From the NCBI GenBank assembly GCA_024363285.1, contig AP024710.1, positions 2,884,001 to 2,948,000 of the forward strand: a stretch of DNA of 64,000 nt, read 5' to 3'. Under the pieces are notes generated by a model. It worked only from the letters and a program-made list of their open reading frames with translations, did no database searches and was not told where the DNA came from. This DNA comes from Leptolinea sp. HRD-7. Lineage in GTDB: Bacteria > Chloroflexota > Anaerolineae > Anaerolineales > Anaerolineaceae. Shown here one piece after another: positions 34,026 to 43,224 of this stretch. A program made the translations under genes and the position numbers. Each line of letters opens with the position of its first letter. The stretch's first letter is position 1.

Positions 34026-35852
34026 TTACACCACTTTTTCACGCAGGCGTGAACTCAAATAATCCATAGACGCTACAACAATCGCAATGGCTATCATTTG
34101 TGCTGACGCCGCACGATAGTTTAACAGATTAATGTTCTGAATGAGAAGGAAACCAATGCCACCTCCTCCAGCAAAACCAATAATGGTTGACATACGCACA
34201 TTTATATCCCATCGATACATAGTAAAGGAAATATAAGGTGGAATGATCTGGGGAATTACCGCGTATACCACTGTCTGCATCCAATTGGCGCCTGTGGCTT
34301 TTATAGCTTCTACCGGACCAGAAAGAATGCTTTCAACCTGTTCGGAGTACAACTTGGCTAAAGCCGCGATAGTATGTAATGAAAGCGCGAGAACTCCGGC
34401 AAACGGTCCAATACCCACCCAGACCACAAAGACAATAACCATGATCAGAGATTCAATTGAACGCAAAGCATTTAGTATTGTACGTGTTACATAATAAATA
34501 ACGAGACCAACAGGCAACAAGTCTTTTTTACTGGAACGAATTCCAATCAGCAAGCCGCCCAATGCACCGGCAATACCGGGAATTACAGCCCAGTAGAAAG
34601 GATTCTCAATTTGATAAAGCCAATTTATTCCGGCTCCCAAAAGTATAAATATCACTGCCCCGGCAACCATTGCCAGGATAATACCCACTAGCCAGGCCTG
34701 TCCTTGAGAAAGCCTTTTTTGAAGTTTAATCCCCATTCGACCGGCATAGCTGCTCAATACCCCGGCTGCGATAAGCGCGGACGTGATGGTTATCAACATT
34801 CTTAGGATTTGACCGATATTTTTCAGGAACGAACCTAAAAATCCAAATCCACCCAAAGCTCCTTCAAGGAATATTCCCAATTTATCCATTAAACCAGCAA
34901 GTATTGAAATTGAAATCAGGGAAACAAGCAATAAACCGGTTATCGCAACCATTCGCAATATTCGGGTTTTTATTTCTGGCCTTATGATTTCTTCTTCAGG
35001 TAAAGCCCATTTAATGATCTTTATCCCCAGCCAGGGAACAATGATTACTATTGGAATAGCTAACCATAAATCATCAGTTATCACATCACCCAGGGAACTC
35101 ATCCAATCAGCTACATATTGCCCGATGAAAAAACCGATCGGTATGGCTATGATCTGCGCGGAAAGTCCAATGAGGTTTGAGACTATTTCCTTCATTAAAT
35201 TCCGGGCTGCAAAGAAGCTTATTGGGATAGAAAGCAATGTGCCAATGGTAGTTGCCAGCAATGCGAGAAAGATAGTCTCTATGATTTTGTCCCAGGTATC
35301 ATATGCGGTTTTTGTTAGGTGGGGCATTCCAACAGGACGTCTTAATACCGCTTCAATCTTTTGTTCTTTGATGTTTGGCCTGTTGGGAAGCTTAATAATT
35401 GTTTGAAAATAACCAGATGAATCTGTTTCAACATTGGATAGTTCAAGTGTCACATTGCTTGGAGGAATAAAGTTAATCGGACCGGAAGTATCCGGAGGGA
35501 AGTTAAATCCTTCAAGTGTGACCTCCTGCCCCGGTTTGGCGCAGGCTGGATTCATAACCAGATAAGGCTTAGTTTTATCAATAGTATTTATGCCAGAGGG
35601 AGAGCCTTCGCACGGAATAGTCACAGGTAAGTTGATTTTAAGTTCTTCTTTGTTGTATTCAAGGAAATCTGGTTTTGCCAGGGCTCGAATGATGCGTAAT
35701 AGCTGTTCCTGGCGGCGAGGAGATTTTGTCTCTTCCAGATTGACTTTAGTGACTTGAAAGCCATAGGCGTAAATGATCACACCGATAATGATCGATGCGG
35801 CCAATCCTAAAGAACGTTTTATCGATGCTTTCGGTTCATTCTTTGTATTCAT
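34026..35852 (-). CDS. phnE: PhnE-like ABC transporter permease with large extracellular insertion
   Basis: At 608 residues it is more than twice the normal PhnE length. After a first helix (about residues 12-30) comes an extracellular region of about 150 residues with an IPT/TIG-like stretch ('CAKPGQEVTLEGFNF', 'SNVETDSSGYFQTIIKLPN'). Several transmembrane helices and the canonical permease EAA loop follow ('ILSGPVEAIKATGANW', 'AVIPQIIPPYISF'). It probably has extra helices in the middle (residues about 290-420). The gene starts at the stop of phnC (1 bp gap) and is the third gene of phnDCE. Confidence 0.87.
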   Translation of the reverse strand: MNTKNEPKASIKRSLGLAASIIIGVIIYAYGFQVTKVNLEETKSPRRQEQLLRIIRALAKPDFLEYNKEELKINLPVTIPCEGSPSGINTIDKTKPYLVMNPACAKPGQEVTLEGFNFPPDTSGPINFIPPSNVTLELSNVETDSSGYFQTIIKLPNRPNIKEQKIEAVLRRPVGMPHLTKTAYDTWDKIIETIFLALLATTIGTLLSIPISFFAARNLMKEIVSNLIGLSAQIIAIPIGFFIGQYVADWMSSLGDVITDDLWLAIPIVIIVPWLGIKIIKWALPEEEIIRPEIKTRILRMVAITGLLLVSLISISILAGLMDKLGIFLEGALGGFGFLGSFLKNIGQILRMLITITSALIAAGVLSSYAGRMGIKLQKRLSQGQAWLVGIILAMVAGAVIFILLGAGINWLYQIENPFYWAVIPGIAGALGGLLIGIRSSKKDLLPVGLVIYYVTRTILNALRSIESLIMVIVFVVWVGIGPFAGVLALSLHTIAALAKLYSEQVESILSGPVEAIKATGANWMQTVVYAVIPQIIPPYISFTMYRWDINVRMSTIIGFAGGGGIGFLLIQNINLLNYRAASAQMIAIAIVVASMDYLSSRLREKVV

Positions 35853-36629
35853 TTAGCCCACCCGTTCTGCGTCTTTACCATAAATCTCTTTAAATTTGAT
35901 ATCGTCAATTTCAGAAGGCAAACCATCAAAAACCATCTGCCCGTTATTCAACGCGATAACCCGGTCAGAATAACGGTGTACCAGATCAAGAAAATGTAAA
36001 CTGCATAAAACAGTAACGCCATCTTTCTTGTTTATCTCTTCAAGATATTGCATAATACTATGCGCAAGAACCGGGTCTAATGAGGCTACCGGTTCATCAG
36101 CCAGAATAATTTCAGGGTCCTGCATTAAGGCGCGTGCTACACCCACCCGTTGTTGTTGCCCGCCAGATAGTTCATCCGCGCGATATCCAGCTTTATCCGC
36201 AATCCCTACTCTTTCTAGCTGTGTCATTGCCAATCGAATATCATCATCAGAAAATCGATTAATCAAACTCCAGGCTGGATTAGCATACCCGAGTCTGCCT
36301 GCCAGAACATTGGTCAAAACGCTTGAACGGCTAACCAGATTGAAATGCTGAAAGACCATGCCAATCTTGCGACGGATCAGACGCAATTCCTCATCAGTTG
36401 CGCCAGTTACAGACATACCATTGAATACCACTGATCCTGCCGTAGGATCAACCAGACGATTTATGCACCTTAATAGCGTCGACTTACCGGAGCCGCTAAG
36501 TCCAATAATAGCCAGGAATTCACCTTTGTGAACATTGAACGAGACGTTTGTTAAAGCTTGCACGCCCCCTTCATATACCTTTGTCAGATTTTTGATTTCC
36601 AGCTGAATTTGCTGATCAGAGTGTGCCAT
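35853..36629 (-). CDS. phnC: Phosphonate/phosphite-type ABC transporter ATPase
   Basis: The 258-residue ATPase has Walker A GLSGSGKST, the Q loop 'MVFQHFNLVSRSSVLTNV', signature LSGGQQQRVGVARAL and Walker B 'ILADEPVASLDP'. The 'LVSRSSVLTNVLAGRLG' segment is characteristic of the PhnC subfamily. It energises the PhnE permease. A strong terminator-like hairpin lies between this gene and phnD. Confidence 0.95.
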   Translation of the reverse strand: MAHSDQQIQLEIKNLTKVYEGGVQALTNVSFNVHKGEFLAIIGLSGSGKSTLLRCINRLVDPTAGSVVFNGMSVTGATDEELRLIRRKIGMVFQHFNLVSRSSVLTNVLAGRLGYANPAWSLINRFSDDDIRLAMTQLERVGIADKAGYRADELSGGQQQRVGVARALMQDPEIILADEPVASLDPVLAHSIMQYLEEINKKDGVTVLCSLHFLDLVHRYSDRVIALNNGQMVFDGLPSEIDDIKFKEIYGKDAERVG

Positions 36630-36684
36630 TGGTTCATCCGCCTGATTTTCGTCTGTTTTACTTTCTAAATAATCCGTTTTTCAT

Positions 36685-36724
36685 AACAAAAAACCGGAGT
36701 TCACAAATTTCGTGAACCCCGGTT
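36685..36724 (-). terminator. Terminator/attenuator hairpin between phnD and phnC
   Basis: A 13-bp stem (36692-36704 with 36712-36724, one mismatch) and 7-nt loop is followed on the minus strand by a run of Ts. It lies 15 bp after the phnD stop. Because phnC follows only about 60 bp on, it likely ends part of the transcripts, which would give more binding protein than transporter. Confidence 0.85.
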
Positions 36725-36738
36725 CCTAGAATTATTTG

Positions 36739-37809
36739 CTACTTGCCGAGGCTTTCCAGGGTGATCCCGGCTGCCTCAACCATCTGGCGAACAAAGTCAA
36801 ATTCTTCGTCACTGGTCTCCGCGATGCCATCCCAGGCGTAAAAATCTTGCTTTCCGATTGATTCTTTCCAGTCATCAGTTTTGGCGAATTCAACCAGGGC
36901 TTTTGAAATCTTTTCACGCACATCCGCCGGGAACTTCGGTCCAAAGGACATTGTGTCATTCGGAATAGCGGGAGAAACAGCCAGGATTTTAACTTTCTCG
37001 ATCACATCCGGCGCCTCTTCACGTATATTGGCGCGGGCATCATTGACTTTGTATCCACCGCACATCAGTTTCTTTTTATCATCCGAAACTTTACACTGTT
37101 TGATCAGATCAGCCGGAATATCAGGATCTTTGCCCTCTTTCCACTTCTCCACGCCTTCTGGAACAGAAGCAGGAGTAAAGAACACGGTCGCGAAATCAAC
37201 CTCACCGTTGTAAACCGCCTTCACAGATTGCGGATGTCCACCGGTAGCAACTTTTTCACCGGGTTCAATACCAGCTTCTTTGAACATGGCCAGAGGAACC
37301 AGATAGCCCGAAGTTGAACCGACATCTCCATAACCCCATTTCTTGCCATCCAGGTCTTTGATGGTTTTAAAGTTACTGTCTCGTTTTACAATGATTTCTG
37401 CCCAATACACAGAAGAACCATAGCGGACGGCTTTGAAAGCGGCATCTACTCCGCAAAGTTTATTGGCCAGAACATAACCCAGACCGGGAATAAAGCCGAT
37501 GGTATCCGTTGGAGACGCGCACATCTCTTCGATAGTGGCCGCATATGATGTTGGAACGGAAACTTCGAATTTATAACCGGTTGCCTTTTCCAACGCATCT
37601 GCCATGATCTTACCGCCAGATACAATCACGTTAGCATCAGTAGAAGGAACAAAAAGAACCTTAATAGGATGGTCTTTTGTTCCAATAGTAACCGGTGCGG
37701 GCGTTGCAGCCACCTCAGGTTTAGCCCCAACAGGTGTGGCAGCGAGTAAAACTGAAGCAACTGTCAATATAGCTACGAAAACATACAGCGTCCTGCTCTT
37801 CTTTATCAT
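36739..37809 (-). CDS. phnD: PhnD-family phosphonate/phosphite substrate-binding protein
   Basis: The 356-residue protein has an export signal (basic start, hydrophobic core, ATPVGAK cleavage region at about 25-30). The PhnD/PtxB-type fold follows: 'IKVLFVPSTDANVIVSGGKIM', 'YAATIEEMCASPTDTIGFIPG' and 'GDVGSTSGYLVPLAMF' as shorter motifs. It should bind phosphite, hypophosphite, a phosphonate or a related oxyanion outside the cell. There are no C-P lyase or phosphite dehydrogenase genes in the window, so the ligand is uncertain. The promoter at 37843-37871 and a GAGGAGG ribosome site support the start. The mature protein would be about 330 residues. Confidence 0.9.
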   Translation of the reverse strand: MIKKSRTLYVFVAILTVASVLLAATPVGAKPEVAATPAPVTIGTKDHPIKVLFVPSTDANVIVSGGKIMADALEKATGYKFEVSVPTSYAATIEEMCASPTDTIGFIPGLGYVLANKLCGVDAAFKAVRYGSSVYWAEIIVKRDSNFKTIKDLDGKKWGYGDVGSTSGYLVPLAMFKEAGIEPGEKVATGGHPQSVKAVYNGEVDFATVFFTPASVPEGVEKWKEGKDPDIPADLIKQCKVSDDKKKLMCGGYKVNDARANIREEAPDVIEKVKILAVSPAIPNDTMSFGPKFPADVREKISKALVEFAKTDDWKESIGKQDFYAWDGIAETSDEEFDFVRQMVEAAGITLESLGK

Positions 37810-37842
37810 GTGCCCTCCTCAACAGAATTTAAAGTTGAATTA

Positions 37843-37871
37843 ATCATAGTCTTATTTTTTATGTTGGGCAA
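37843..37871 (-). promoter_or_regulatory. Sigma70-type promoter of phnD
   Basis: On the minus strand a TTGCCC hexamer (37866-37871) and TATGAT (37843-37848) are separated by exactly 17 bp. The predicted start is near 37836, giving a leader of about 27 nt with GAGGAGG before the ATG at 37809. Confidence 0.7.
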
Positions 37872-37942
37872 GCCGATAATACACATTTTTTTAAAAGAAA
37901 AATTCACCTCTTTGGGTAAAGCCTGTTCTTACCCAAATCAAA

Positions 37943-37971
37943 TTGACACGTATACTTCCGGGCGGTAGAAT
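37943..37971 (+). promoter_or_regulatory. Sigma70-type promoter of the FmdB-argF-rocD group
   Basis: TTGACA (37943-37948) and TAGAAT (37966-37971) are 17 bp apart. The predicted start is near 37978, only about 10 nt before the ATG at 37989, with AGGAG at 37978-37982, so the leader is very short. Confidence 0.75.
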
Positions 37972-37988
37972 CAAGTCAGGAGATTATT

Positions 37989-38219
37989 ATGCCTATCTAC
38001 GAATATGAATGTACGGATTGCCGGCAGACTTTTGAAGTCCGCCGATGCTTTTCTGATGCAGATAATCCTGTTACCTGCAACCGCTGTGAAAGCTCGAACA
38101 CTCACAGGTTATTGTCTAAGTTTTACTCAAAATCGTCAGGAGGGTCTTCTTCCGTTTCAACCGGACATAGCGGTTGTGGAGGATGCAGCGGCGGTTCCTG
38201 TGGTTCATGTCATCATTAA
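37989..38219 (+). CDS. FmdB-family zinc ribbon protein
   Basis: The 76-residue protein has the FmdB (putative regulatory protein) zinc ribbon: 'MPIYEYECTDCRQTFEV' and CNRCESSN, giving two CxxC pairs. A Gly/Ser/Cys-rich tail (SGCGGCSGGSCGSCHH) follows. The role of these small proteins is not settled. A strong promoter and AGGAG support the start. It is 27 bp upstream of argF and probably the first gene of that transcript. Confidence 0.9.
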   Translation: MPIYEYECTDCRQTFEVRRCFSDADNPVTCNRCESSNTHRLLSKFYSKSSGGSSSVSTGHSGCGGCSGGSCGSCHH

Positions 38220-38246
38220 AACAATATCAACTATAAGGAGAACGGT

Positions 38247-39170
38247 ATGAAGAAAGATTTCCTCTCAATCGCAGATTATTCCCCGGAAGCGTTACAGGAC
38301 ATTCTGGATTTAGCATTGGAGCTTAAGAAGGAACGCAAGGAGAAAGGGGAAAACAAACCGATCCTGAAGAATAAAGTTCTAGGGATGGTCTTTCAGAAAC
38401 CAAGTCTTCGTACCCGTGTAAGTTTTGACATGGCTATGCGCCACCTGGGTGGTGACGCTTTATATTTATCTCCCAACGAAATTGGACTTGGTCAGCGTGA
38501 ATCGGTCGCAGATGTTGCCCGTGTACTAGCCGGTTATGTGGATGTTATTATGGCACGTGTGTTCGCCCATCAACATGTTCTGGACCTCGCCAAATGGTCT
38601 GAAGTTCCGGTGATCAACGGGTTGAGTGATTATGATCACCCCTGCCAGGGTATGGCCGACGCTCTGACCATAGTAGAAAAATATGGCAAATTGAAAGGTT
38701 TGAATGTCACTTTTGTCGGTGATGGAAACAATGTAGCTGTCTCTATGATGCACATTTGCACAAAATTAGGTGCCAACTTTACTCTGGCCGCCCCAGAAGG
38801 CTATGACCTTCCAGAGAAAGCGTTAAAAGAGAGCCAGGGTTTTGCTGCAAAATCCGGTTCTGCCATCCGCACCCTGCGTGATCCTCATGAAGCTGTTAAA
38901 AATGCGGATGTTATTTACACCGATACCTGGACCAGCATGGGTCAGGAAGAAGAGACCGAAAAACGCAAGAAAGTCTTCCCACCCTACCAGGTCAATGAAA
39001 AACTTGTTTCTGAAGCCTCTAAAGATGTGATCGTAATGCACTGCCTGCCGGCTCATCGGGGTCAAGAAATCACAGATGAAGTGGCCGATGGTCCTCACTC
39101 AGTGTTGTTCCCTCAGGCGCATAATCGTATGCATGCCCAAAAAGCTATTCTAGTGAGCCTCTTTCGATAG
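38247..39170 (+). CDS. argF: Ornithine carbamoyltransferase
   Basis: The 307-residue protein has the carbamoyl-phosphate site [12 protein letters not shown] (near residues 50-61), the '[11 protein letters not shown]' motif, the ornithine-binding '[11 protein letters not shown]' and the catalytic HCLPAHRG. It converts ornithine + carbamoyl phosphate to citrulline. It is followed 2 bp later by ornithine aminotransferase, which suggests co-regulation of ornithine use. TAAGGAG before the ATG gives a strong start. Confidence 0.95.
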   Translation: MKKDFLSIADYSPEALQDILDLALELKKERKEKGENKPILKNKVLGMVFQKPSLRTRVSFDMAMRHLGGDALYLSPNEIGLGQRESVADVARVLAGYVDVIMARVFAHQHVLDLAKWSEVPVINGLSDYDHPCQGMADALTIVEKYGKLKGLNVTFVGDGNNVAVSMMHICTKLGANFTLAAPEGYDLPEKALKESQGFAAKSGSAIRTLRDPHEAVKNADVIYTDTWTSMGQEEETEKRKKVFPPYQVNEKLVSEASKDVIVMHCLPAHRGQEITDEVADGPHSVLFPQAHNRMHAQKAILVSLFR

Positions 39171-39172
39171 AG

Positions 39173-40381
39173 ATGACTATGAAAAGCCAGGAATACATCG
39201 AACTCGAAGAAAGAATTGGCGCACACAATTACCACCCTCTTGATGTTGTACTCACCCGCGGGGAGGGTGTATGGGTATACGATGTAGATGGTAATAAGTA
39301 TCTGGATTGCCTGAGCTCTTATTCAGCATTGAATCAGGGACACGTTCATCCCCGAATCCTGAAAGCTTTGATCGAACAGGCAAGCAAGTTGACACTTACA
39401 TCACGTGCATTCCGAAGTGATCAGCTTGCTCTTTTTTACAAAGAAATCACTGAGCTGACTGGTTATGACATGGTTCTCCCCATGAATAGCGGAGCAGAAG
39501 CTGTGGAAACAGCTTTAAAAGTGGCTCGAAAATGGGGATATGTCTCAAAGAAAGTTCCCCGCAACAAGGCTGAGATCATTGTAGCTGAAGGCAACTTCCA
39601 CGGCCGCACGATTTCGATCATTTCCTTCTCATCTGAACCAGCCTACAAAGACGATTTTGGCCCACACACACCGGGCTTCATTTCGGTTCCATTCGGAGAC
39701 GCATCCGCGTTAGAAAAAGCCATCACGCCTAACACTGTTGGCGTGATGCTGGAGCCGATTCAGGGTGAATCTGGAGTCAATATTCCACCAGATGGCTATC
39801 TGAAAAAAGTCCGGGAAATCTGCACTAAAACCAACACCCTTTTTATGGCAGATGAAATACAAACAGGATTGGGAAGAACCGGAAAGCTCTTTGCCACCAT
39901 GTACGATGATGTTCGTGCGGATATTCTTATTTTAGGAAAAGCATTGGGTGGAGGTTTTTATCCTGTATCAGCCGTTCTTGCAGATAATTTTGTTCTGGGA
40001 TTAATTAAACCCGGTGACCATGGTTCCACATTTGGCGGAAATCCATTGGCGGCTGCTGTCGCGCGTGAATCGCTTAAGGTTCTGATCGAAGAAAAGTTAA
40101 CTGAAAACGCGGCGATTCAAGGCGAATATTTCCTTGAACAGCTTTCTGAGATCAATAGTCCAAAGATAAAAGAAGTTCGTGGTCGTGGCTTACTCATAGG
40201 AATTGAAGTTACTAAAGAAGCTGGTAAAGCCCGTAAGTACTGCGAGGCTCTGATGAAAGAAGGTATTCTAGCCAAGGAAACACATGAACAGATTATCCGA
40301 TTCGCGCCTCCCCTGACTATTGATCGGGCTACAATCGATTGGGCATTGGATAAGATCAGAAAAGTATTGATGGAAAACTAA
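39173..40381 (+). CDS. rocD: Ornithine aminotransferase
   Basis: The 402-residue class III PLP enzyme has '[19 protein letters not shown]', '[18 protein letters not shown]', '[12 protein letters not shown]' and the lysine motif [13 protein letters not shown]. The N-terminal SSYSA-GHxHP pattern matches ornithine-oxo-acid aminotransferases rather than acetylornithine aminotransferase. The product is glutamate-5-semialdehyde. It is in the same transcript as argF (2 bp gap). A second in-frame ATG lies at 39179. Confidence 0.92.
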   Translation: MTMKSQEYIELEERIGAHNYHPLDVVLTRGEGVWVYDVDGNKYLDCLSSYSALNQGHVHPRILKALIEQASKLTLTSRAFRSDQLALFYKEITELTGYDMVLPMNSGAEAVETALKVARKWGYVSKKVPRNKAEIIVAEGNFHGRTISIISFSSEPAYKDDFGPHTPGFISVPFGDASALEKAITPNTVGVMLEPIQGESGVNIPPDGYLKKVREICTKTNTLFMADEIQTGLGRTGKLFATMYDDVRADILILGKALGGGFYPVSAVLADNFVLGLIKPGDHGSTFGGNPLAAAVARESLKVLIEEKLTENAAIQGEYFLEQLSEINSPKIKEVRGRGLLIGIEVTKEAGKARKYCEALMKEGILAKETHEQIIRFAPPLTIDRATIDWALDKIRKVLMEN

Positions 40382-40394
40382 TCAGGAAAAACCT

Positions 40395-41708
40395 ATGGAT
40401 TGGAAAACCGAGTACGCGGGAAAAATAGTCTCGGCGGATGAAGCGGTGCGCCTGGTGAAATCTGGTCAGCGCATATTTCTCACGGGGAATTGTTCAGTTC
40501 CCCGTGAGCTATTATCTGCCTTGATCCGGCGAGCACCGGAGTTGAAAGATGTCGAGATTTGCCAGGCATTGACAATCATTGGATCTGAATACGTTGAACC
40601 TGAAATGGCCGGTCACTTGAGGATAAATTCCTTGTTCGCGAGTGCCAACGTTCGAAAAGCCATTCATGAAGGACGGGCAGATTTTACTCCAGTACATCTT
40701 TCAGAATTTCCACTTCTTTTTATGAAAGGTTACTTGAAACCCGATGTGGCTTTCGTACACCTTTCTACTCCGGATGAAAACGGCTATTGCACATACGGAG
40801 TGGAAAGCGGGTTGACCAAGGGACCTGCAGAATCAGCCAATATCATTATCGCCGAAATCAATGAACAAATGCCACACATGTGTGGTGATACCCTGGTTCA
40901 TATCAATGATTTGACAGCCATAGTTCCGGTCAATTACCCCCTGGCCGAAATACCCATACCTGATCTCGAAGCAGACCCTGTGATGGAGAGAATCGGTCAG
41001 AATATAGCCGAACGAATATTGGATGGCTCAACTCTTCAGCTAGGGATTGGCGATATTCCGAATGCCGTTCTCAAATTTTTACGTCATCGAAAAGACCTCG
41101 GAATCCACTCTGAATTGATCTCGGACGGAATTATTGATCTTGTTGAGAATGGAGTAATCAATAACTCCCGAAAAACACTGCACAAGGGAAAAATAACCGC
41201 CGGATTTTTACTTGGAAGCCGGGCTCTTCACCGCTGGTGTGATCGCAACATGCTTGTTGAATTACAGCGCACTGAATATGTTAATCATCCCATGACCATC
41301 GCAAAGAATTATCGGATGGTGGCGATAAACTCCGCCATTGAAGTAGACCTCACAGGACAGGTATGTTCTGATTCAATTGGTCATAAGATCTACTCTGGAA
41401 CCGGCGGGCAATGTGACTTTATTTATGGATCATCCCTTGCGGAAGAAGGAATGCCTGTCATTGCTTTGCCCAGCACATCAACAGGATCGAATGGAATCGT
41501 GCATAATAAGATTGTTCCCATGTTAAAACCCGGCGCGGGAGTAGTTACAACCCGTAACCACGTTCATTATGTGGTAACAGAATATGGTATGGTTGATCTG
41601 TACGGAAAATCAATCCGTCAAAGGGCAAAAGCATTGATATCAATTGCCCACCCTGATTTCAGGGATGAACTCACATTTGAAGCAAAAAAACTAAACTATA
41701 TAGAATAA
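40395..41708 (+). CDS. Acetyl-CoA hydrolase/transferase family CoA-transferase (4-hydroxybutyrate CoA-transferase-like)
   Basis: The 437-residue protein has the family marks 'IFLTGNCSVPRELLSALI', 'GIGDIPNAVLKFL', 'GIHSELISDGIIDL' (Glu in HSEL is the likely catalytic residue), 'GTGGQCDFIYGSSLAEEG' and the 'YVVTEYGMVDLYGKS' end. Such enzymes move CoA between acyl-CoA and a carboxylic acid such as acetate. The exact acyl group is unknown. It lies 13 bp after rocD and 4 bp before pyk. Confidence 0.88.
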   Translation: MDWKTEYAGKIVSADEAVRLVKSGQRIFLTGNCSVPRELLSALIRRAPELKDVEICQALTIIGSEYVEPEMAGHLRINSLFASANVRKAIHEGRADFTPVHLSEFPLLFMKGYLKPDVAFVHLSTPDENGYCTYGVESGLTKGPAESANIIIAEINEQMPHMCGDTLVHINDLTAIVPVNYPLAEIPIPDLEADPVMERIGQNIAERILDGSTLQLGIGDIPNAVLKFLRHRKDLGIHSELISDGIIDLVENGVINNSRKTLHKGKITAGFLLGSRALHRWCDRNMLVELQRTEYVNHPMTIAKNYRMVAINSAIEVDLTGQVCSDSIGHKIYSGTGGQCDFIYGSSLAEEGMPVIALPSTSTGSNGIVHNKIVPMLKPGAGVVTTRNHVHYVVTEYGMVDLYGKSIRQRAKALISIAHPDFRDELTFEAKKLNYIE

Positions 41709-41712
41709 CAAT

Positions 41713-43173
41713 ATGATGAATAAACGAAAAGCAAAAATTGTAGCCACTGTTGGACCGGCCTGTGAATCTGAGGAAAAGCTTCGTGAAGTCTTAATGGCCG
41801 GGGTAGATGTAGTCCGATTGAACTTCTCCCATGGTTCTCATGAAGAACATCGTCGGCGTATTGAACTAATTCGAAAGCTTTCTAATGAATTTAAAAAAGC
41901 AGTCTCTATTCTCCAAGACTTGCAAGGCCCAAAAATGCGGGTTGGCAATCTTCCAAAGGAGGGGATCAACCTGATTGAAGGCGATGTAGTTCTCCTCACA
42001 GCCGTTGACATGAATCCACCTTCCGGTGTGGATCATGTGATTCCAATGGAAGTACCAGAACTTGCCAGATCTGTTCGCGAAGGCAATCGGGTTTTACTCG
42101 ATGACGGCCGGTTGGAATTGCAAGTGATTTCTTCCTCGGAAGATGCGGTCAAAGCAACAGTCAAACTGGGCGGTAAATTAACATCGCATAAGGGTGTCAA
42201 CTTGCCGGGCGCGAAGATCCTTATACCAGGTTTTACAGAGAAAGATAAGGAAGATCTGGCTTTTGGCTTAGAACAGGAAGTCGACTATGTTGCCATATCG
42301 TTCGTCCGATCGGCAGATGACATCAATGTGGTGCGTAAAGCTATTTCCGAATTGAAACCAGAAAGGTCTGATACACGCCTGATCGCGAAATTGGAACGCC
42401 CTGAAGCCATAGCCGATCTGGATGCCATTCTGGATGTTGCGGATGGCGTTATGGTTGCCCGCGGTGATCTGGGTGTAGAGACGTCACCCCAGACCGTTCC
42501 AATCATGCAGAAACTGATAATCGAAGCCGCCAATAAAAAATCAAGGCAGGTGATAACCGCCACGCAGATGCTTGAATCGATGATTTCGAATCCCCGGCCT
42601 ACGCGCGCCGAGGCATCAGATGTGGCAAATGCTGTTTTCGATGGTACTGACGCCGTGATGCTTTCCGGAGAAACGGCCAGTGGACAATATCCGGTCGAAG
42701 CTGTACGCATGATGGACGCGATCATTCAGGAAGCGGAAGCCCATGATCTTGAATGGGGGCATTGCCACCCCACCCCCGATCCAATCAGCATGCATGATGA
42801 TTCTTATTCTCTTGCCAGAGCGGCAAAAGAATTGGCACAGGATACAGATGTATCATGCATTGCGGTTTTCACACGCGGTGGTCATACTGCCCGGGTTATG
42901 TCAAAAACTCGACCTCATGTCCCGGTGCTGGCTTTTACTCCTGACAAACGCACATATCAACGGCTCGGATTGTACTGGGGAATTACACCTTTTCTTGTTC
43001 CTTTTGCCTCTACTGTAGAGCAAATGATTAAGACAGTTGAATCGGAGATATTTGAATCCAATCTCATGAAGGCGGGTCAACAGGTTGTTCTGGTTTCCGG
43101 CTTCCCGGTTGGAGAAAAAAGACCACCCAACTTCGTTCTATTGCACACACTTGGTGAAGGTAAACATAAATAG
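41713..43173 (+). CDS. pyk: Pyruvate kinase
   Basis: The 486-residue protein has 'KIVATVGPACESEEKL', 'VRLNFSHGSHEEH', 'LQDLQGPKMRVG', 'VARGDLGVETSPQTVP' and 'ATQMLESMISNPRPTRAEASD', the pyruvate kinase barrel motifs, and a standard C-terminal domain. It converts PEP + ADP to pyruvate + ATP. It is the last gene of the + strand group and is followed by a strong terminator at 43186-43224. Confidence 0.96.
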   Translation: MMNKRKAKIVATVGPACESEEKLREVLMAGVDVVRLNFSHGSHEEHRRRIELIRKLSNEFKKAVSILQDLQGPKMRVGNLPKEGINLIEGDVVLLTAVDMNPPSGVDHVIPMEVPELARSVREGNRVLLDDGRLELQVISSSEDAVKATVKLGGKLTSHKGVNLPGAKILIPGFTEKDKEDLAFGLEQEVDYVAISFVRSADDINVVRKAISELKPERSDTRLIAKLERPEAIADLDAILDVADGVMVARGDLGVETSPQTVPIMQKLIIEAANKKSRQVITATQMLESMISNPRPTRAEASDVANAVFDGTDAVMLSGETASGQYPVEAVRMMDAIIQEAEAHDLEWGHCHPTPDPISMHDDSYSLARAAKELAQDTDVSCIAVFTRGGHTARVMSKTRPHVPVLAFTPDKRTYQRLGLYWGITPFLVPFASTVEQMIKTVESEIFESNLMKAGQQVVLVSGFPVGEKRPPNFVLLHTLGEGKHK

Positions 43174-43185
43174 GTACTTAATTAA

Positions 43186-43224
43186 GAAGTCCCCTCGAAA
43201 ATTCGGGGGGACTTCAGCTTTTTT
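43186..43224 (+). terminator. Rho-independent terminator after pyk
   Basis: A 14-bp stem (43186-43199 with 43202-43215, one G-U pair) with a 2-nt apical gap is followed by TTTTTT at 43219-43224. It ends pyk transcription just before the convergent korB stop. Confidence 0.92.

Noticed and set aside
38157..38216. Gly/Ser/Cys-rich repeat-like segment
   Set aside because: This is the normal low-complexity tail of the FmdB protein, not a DNA repeat element.
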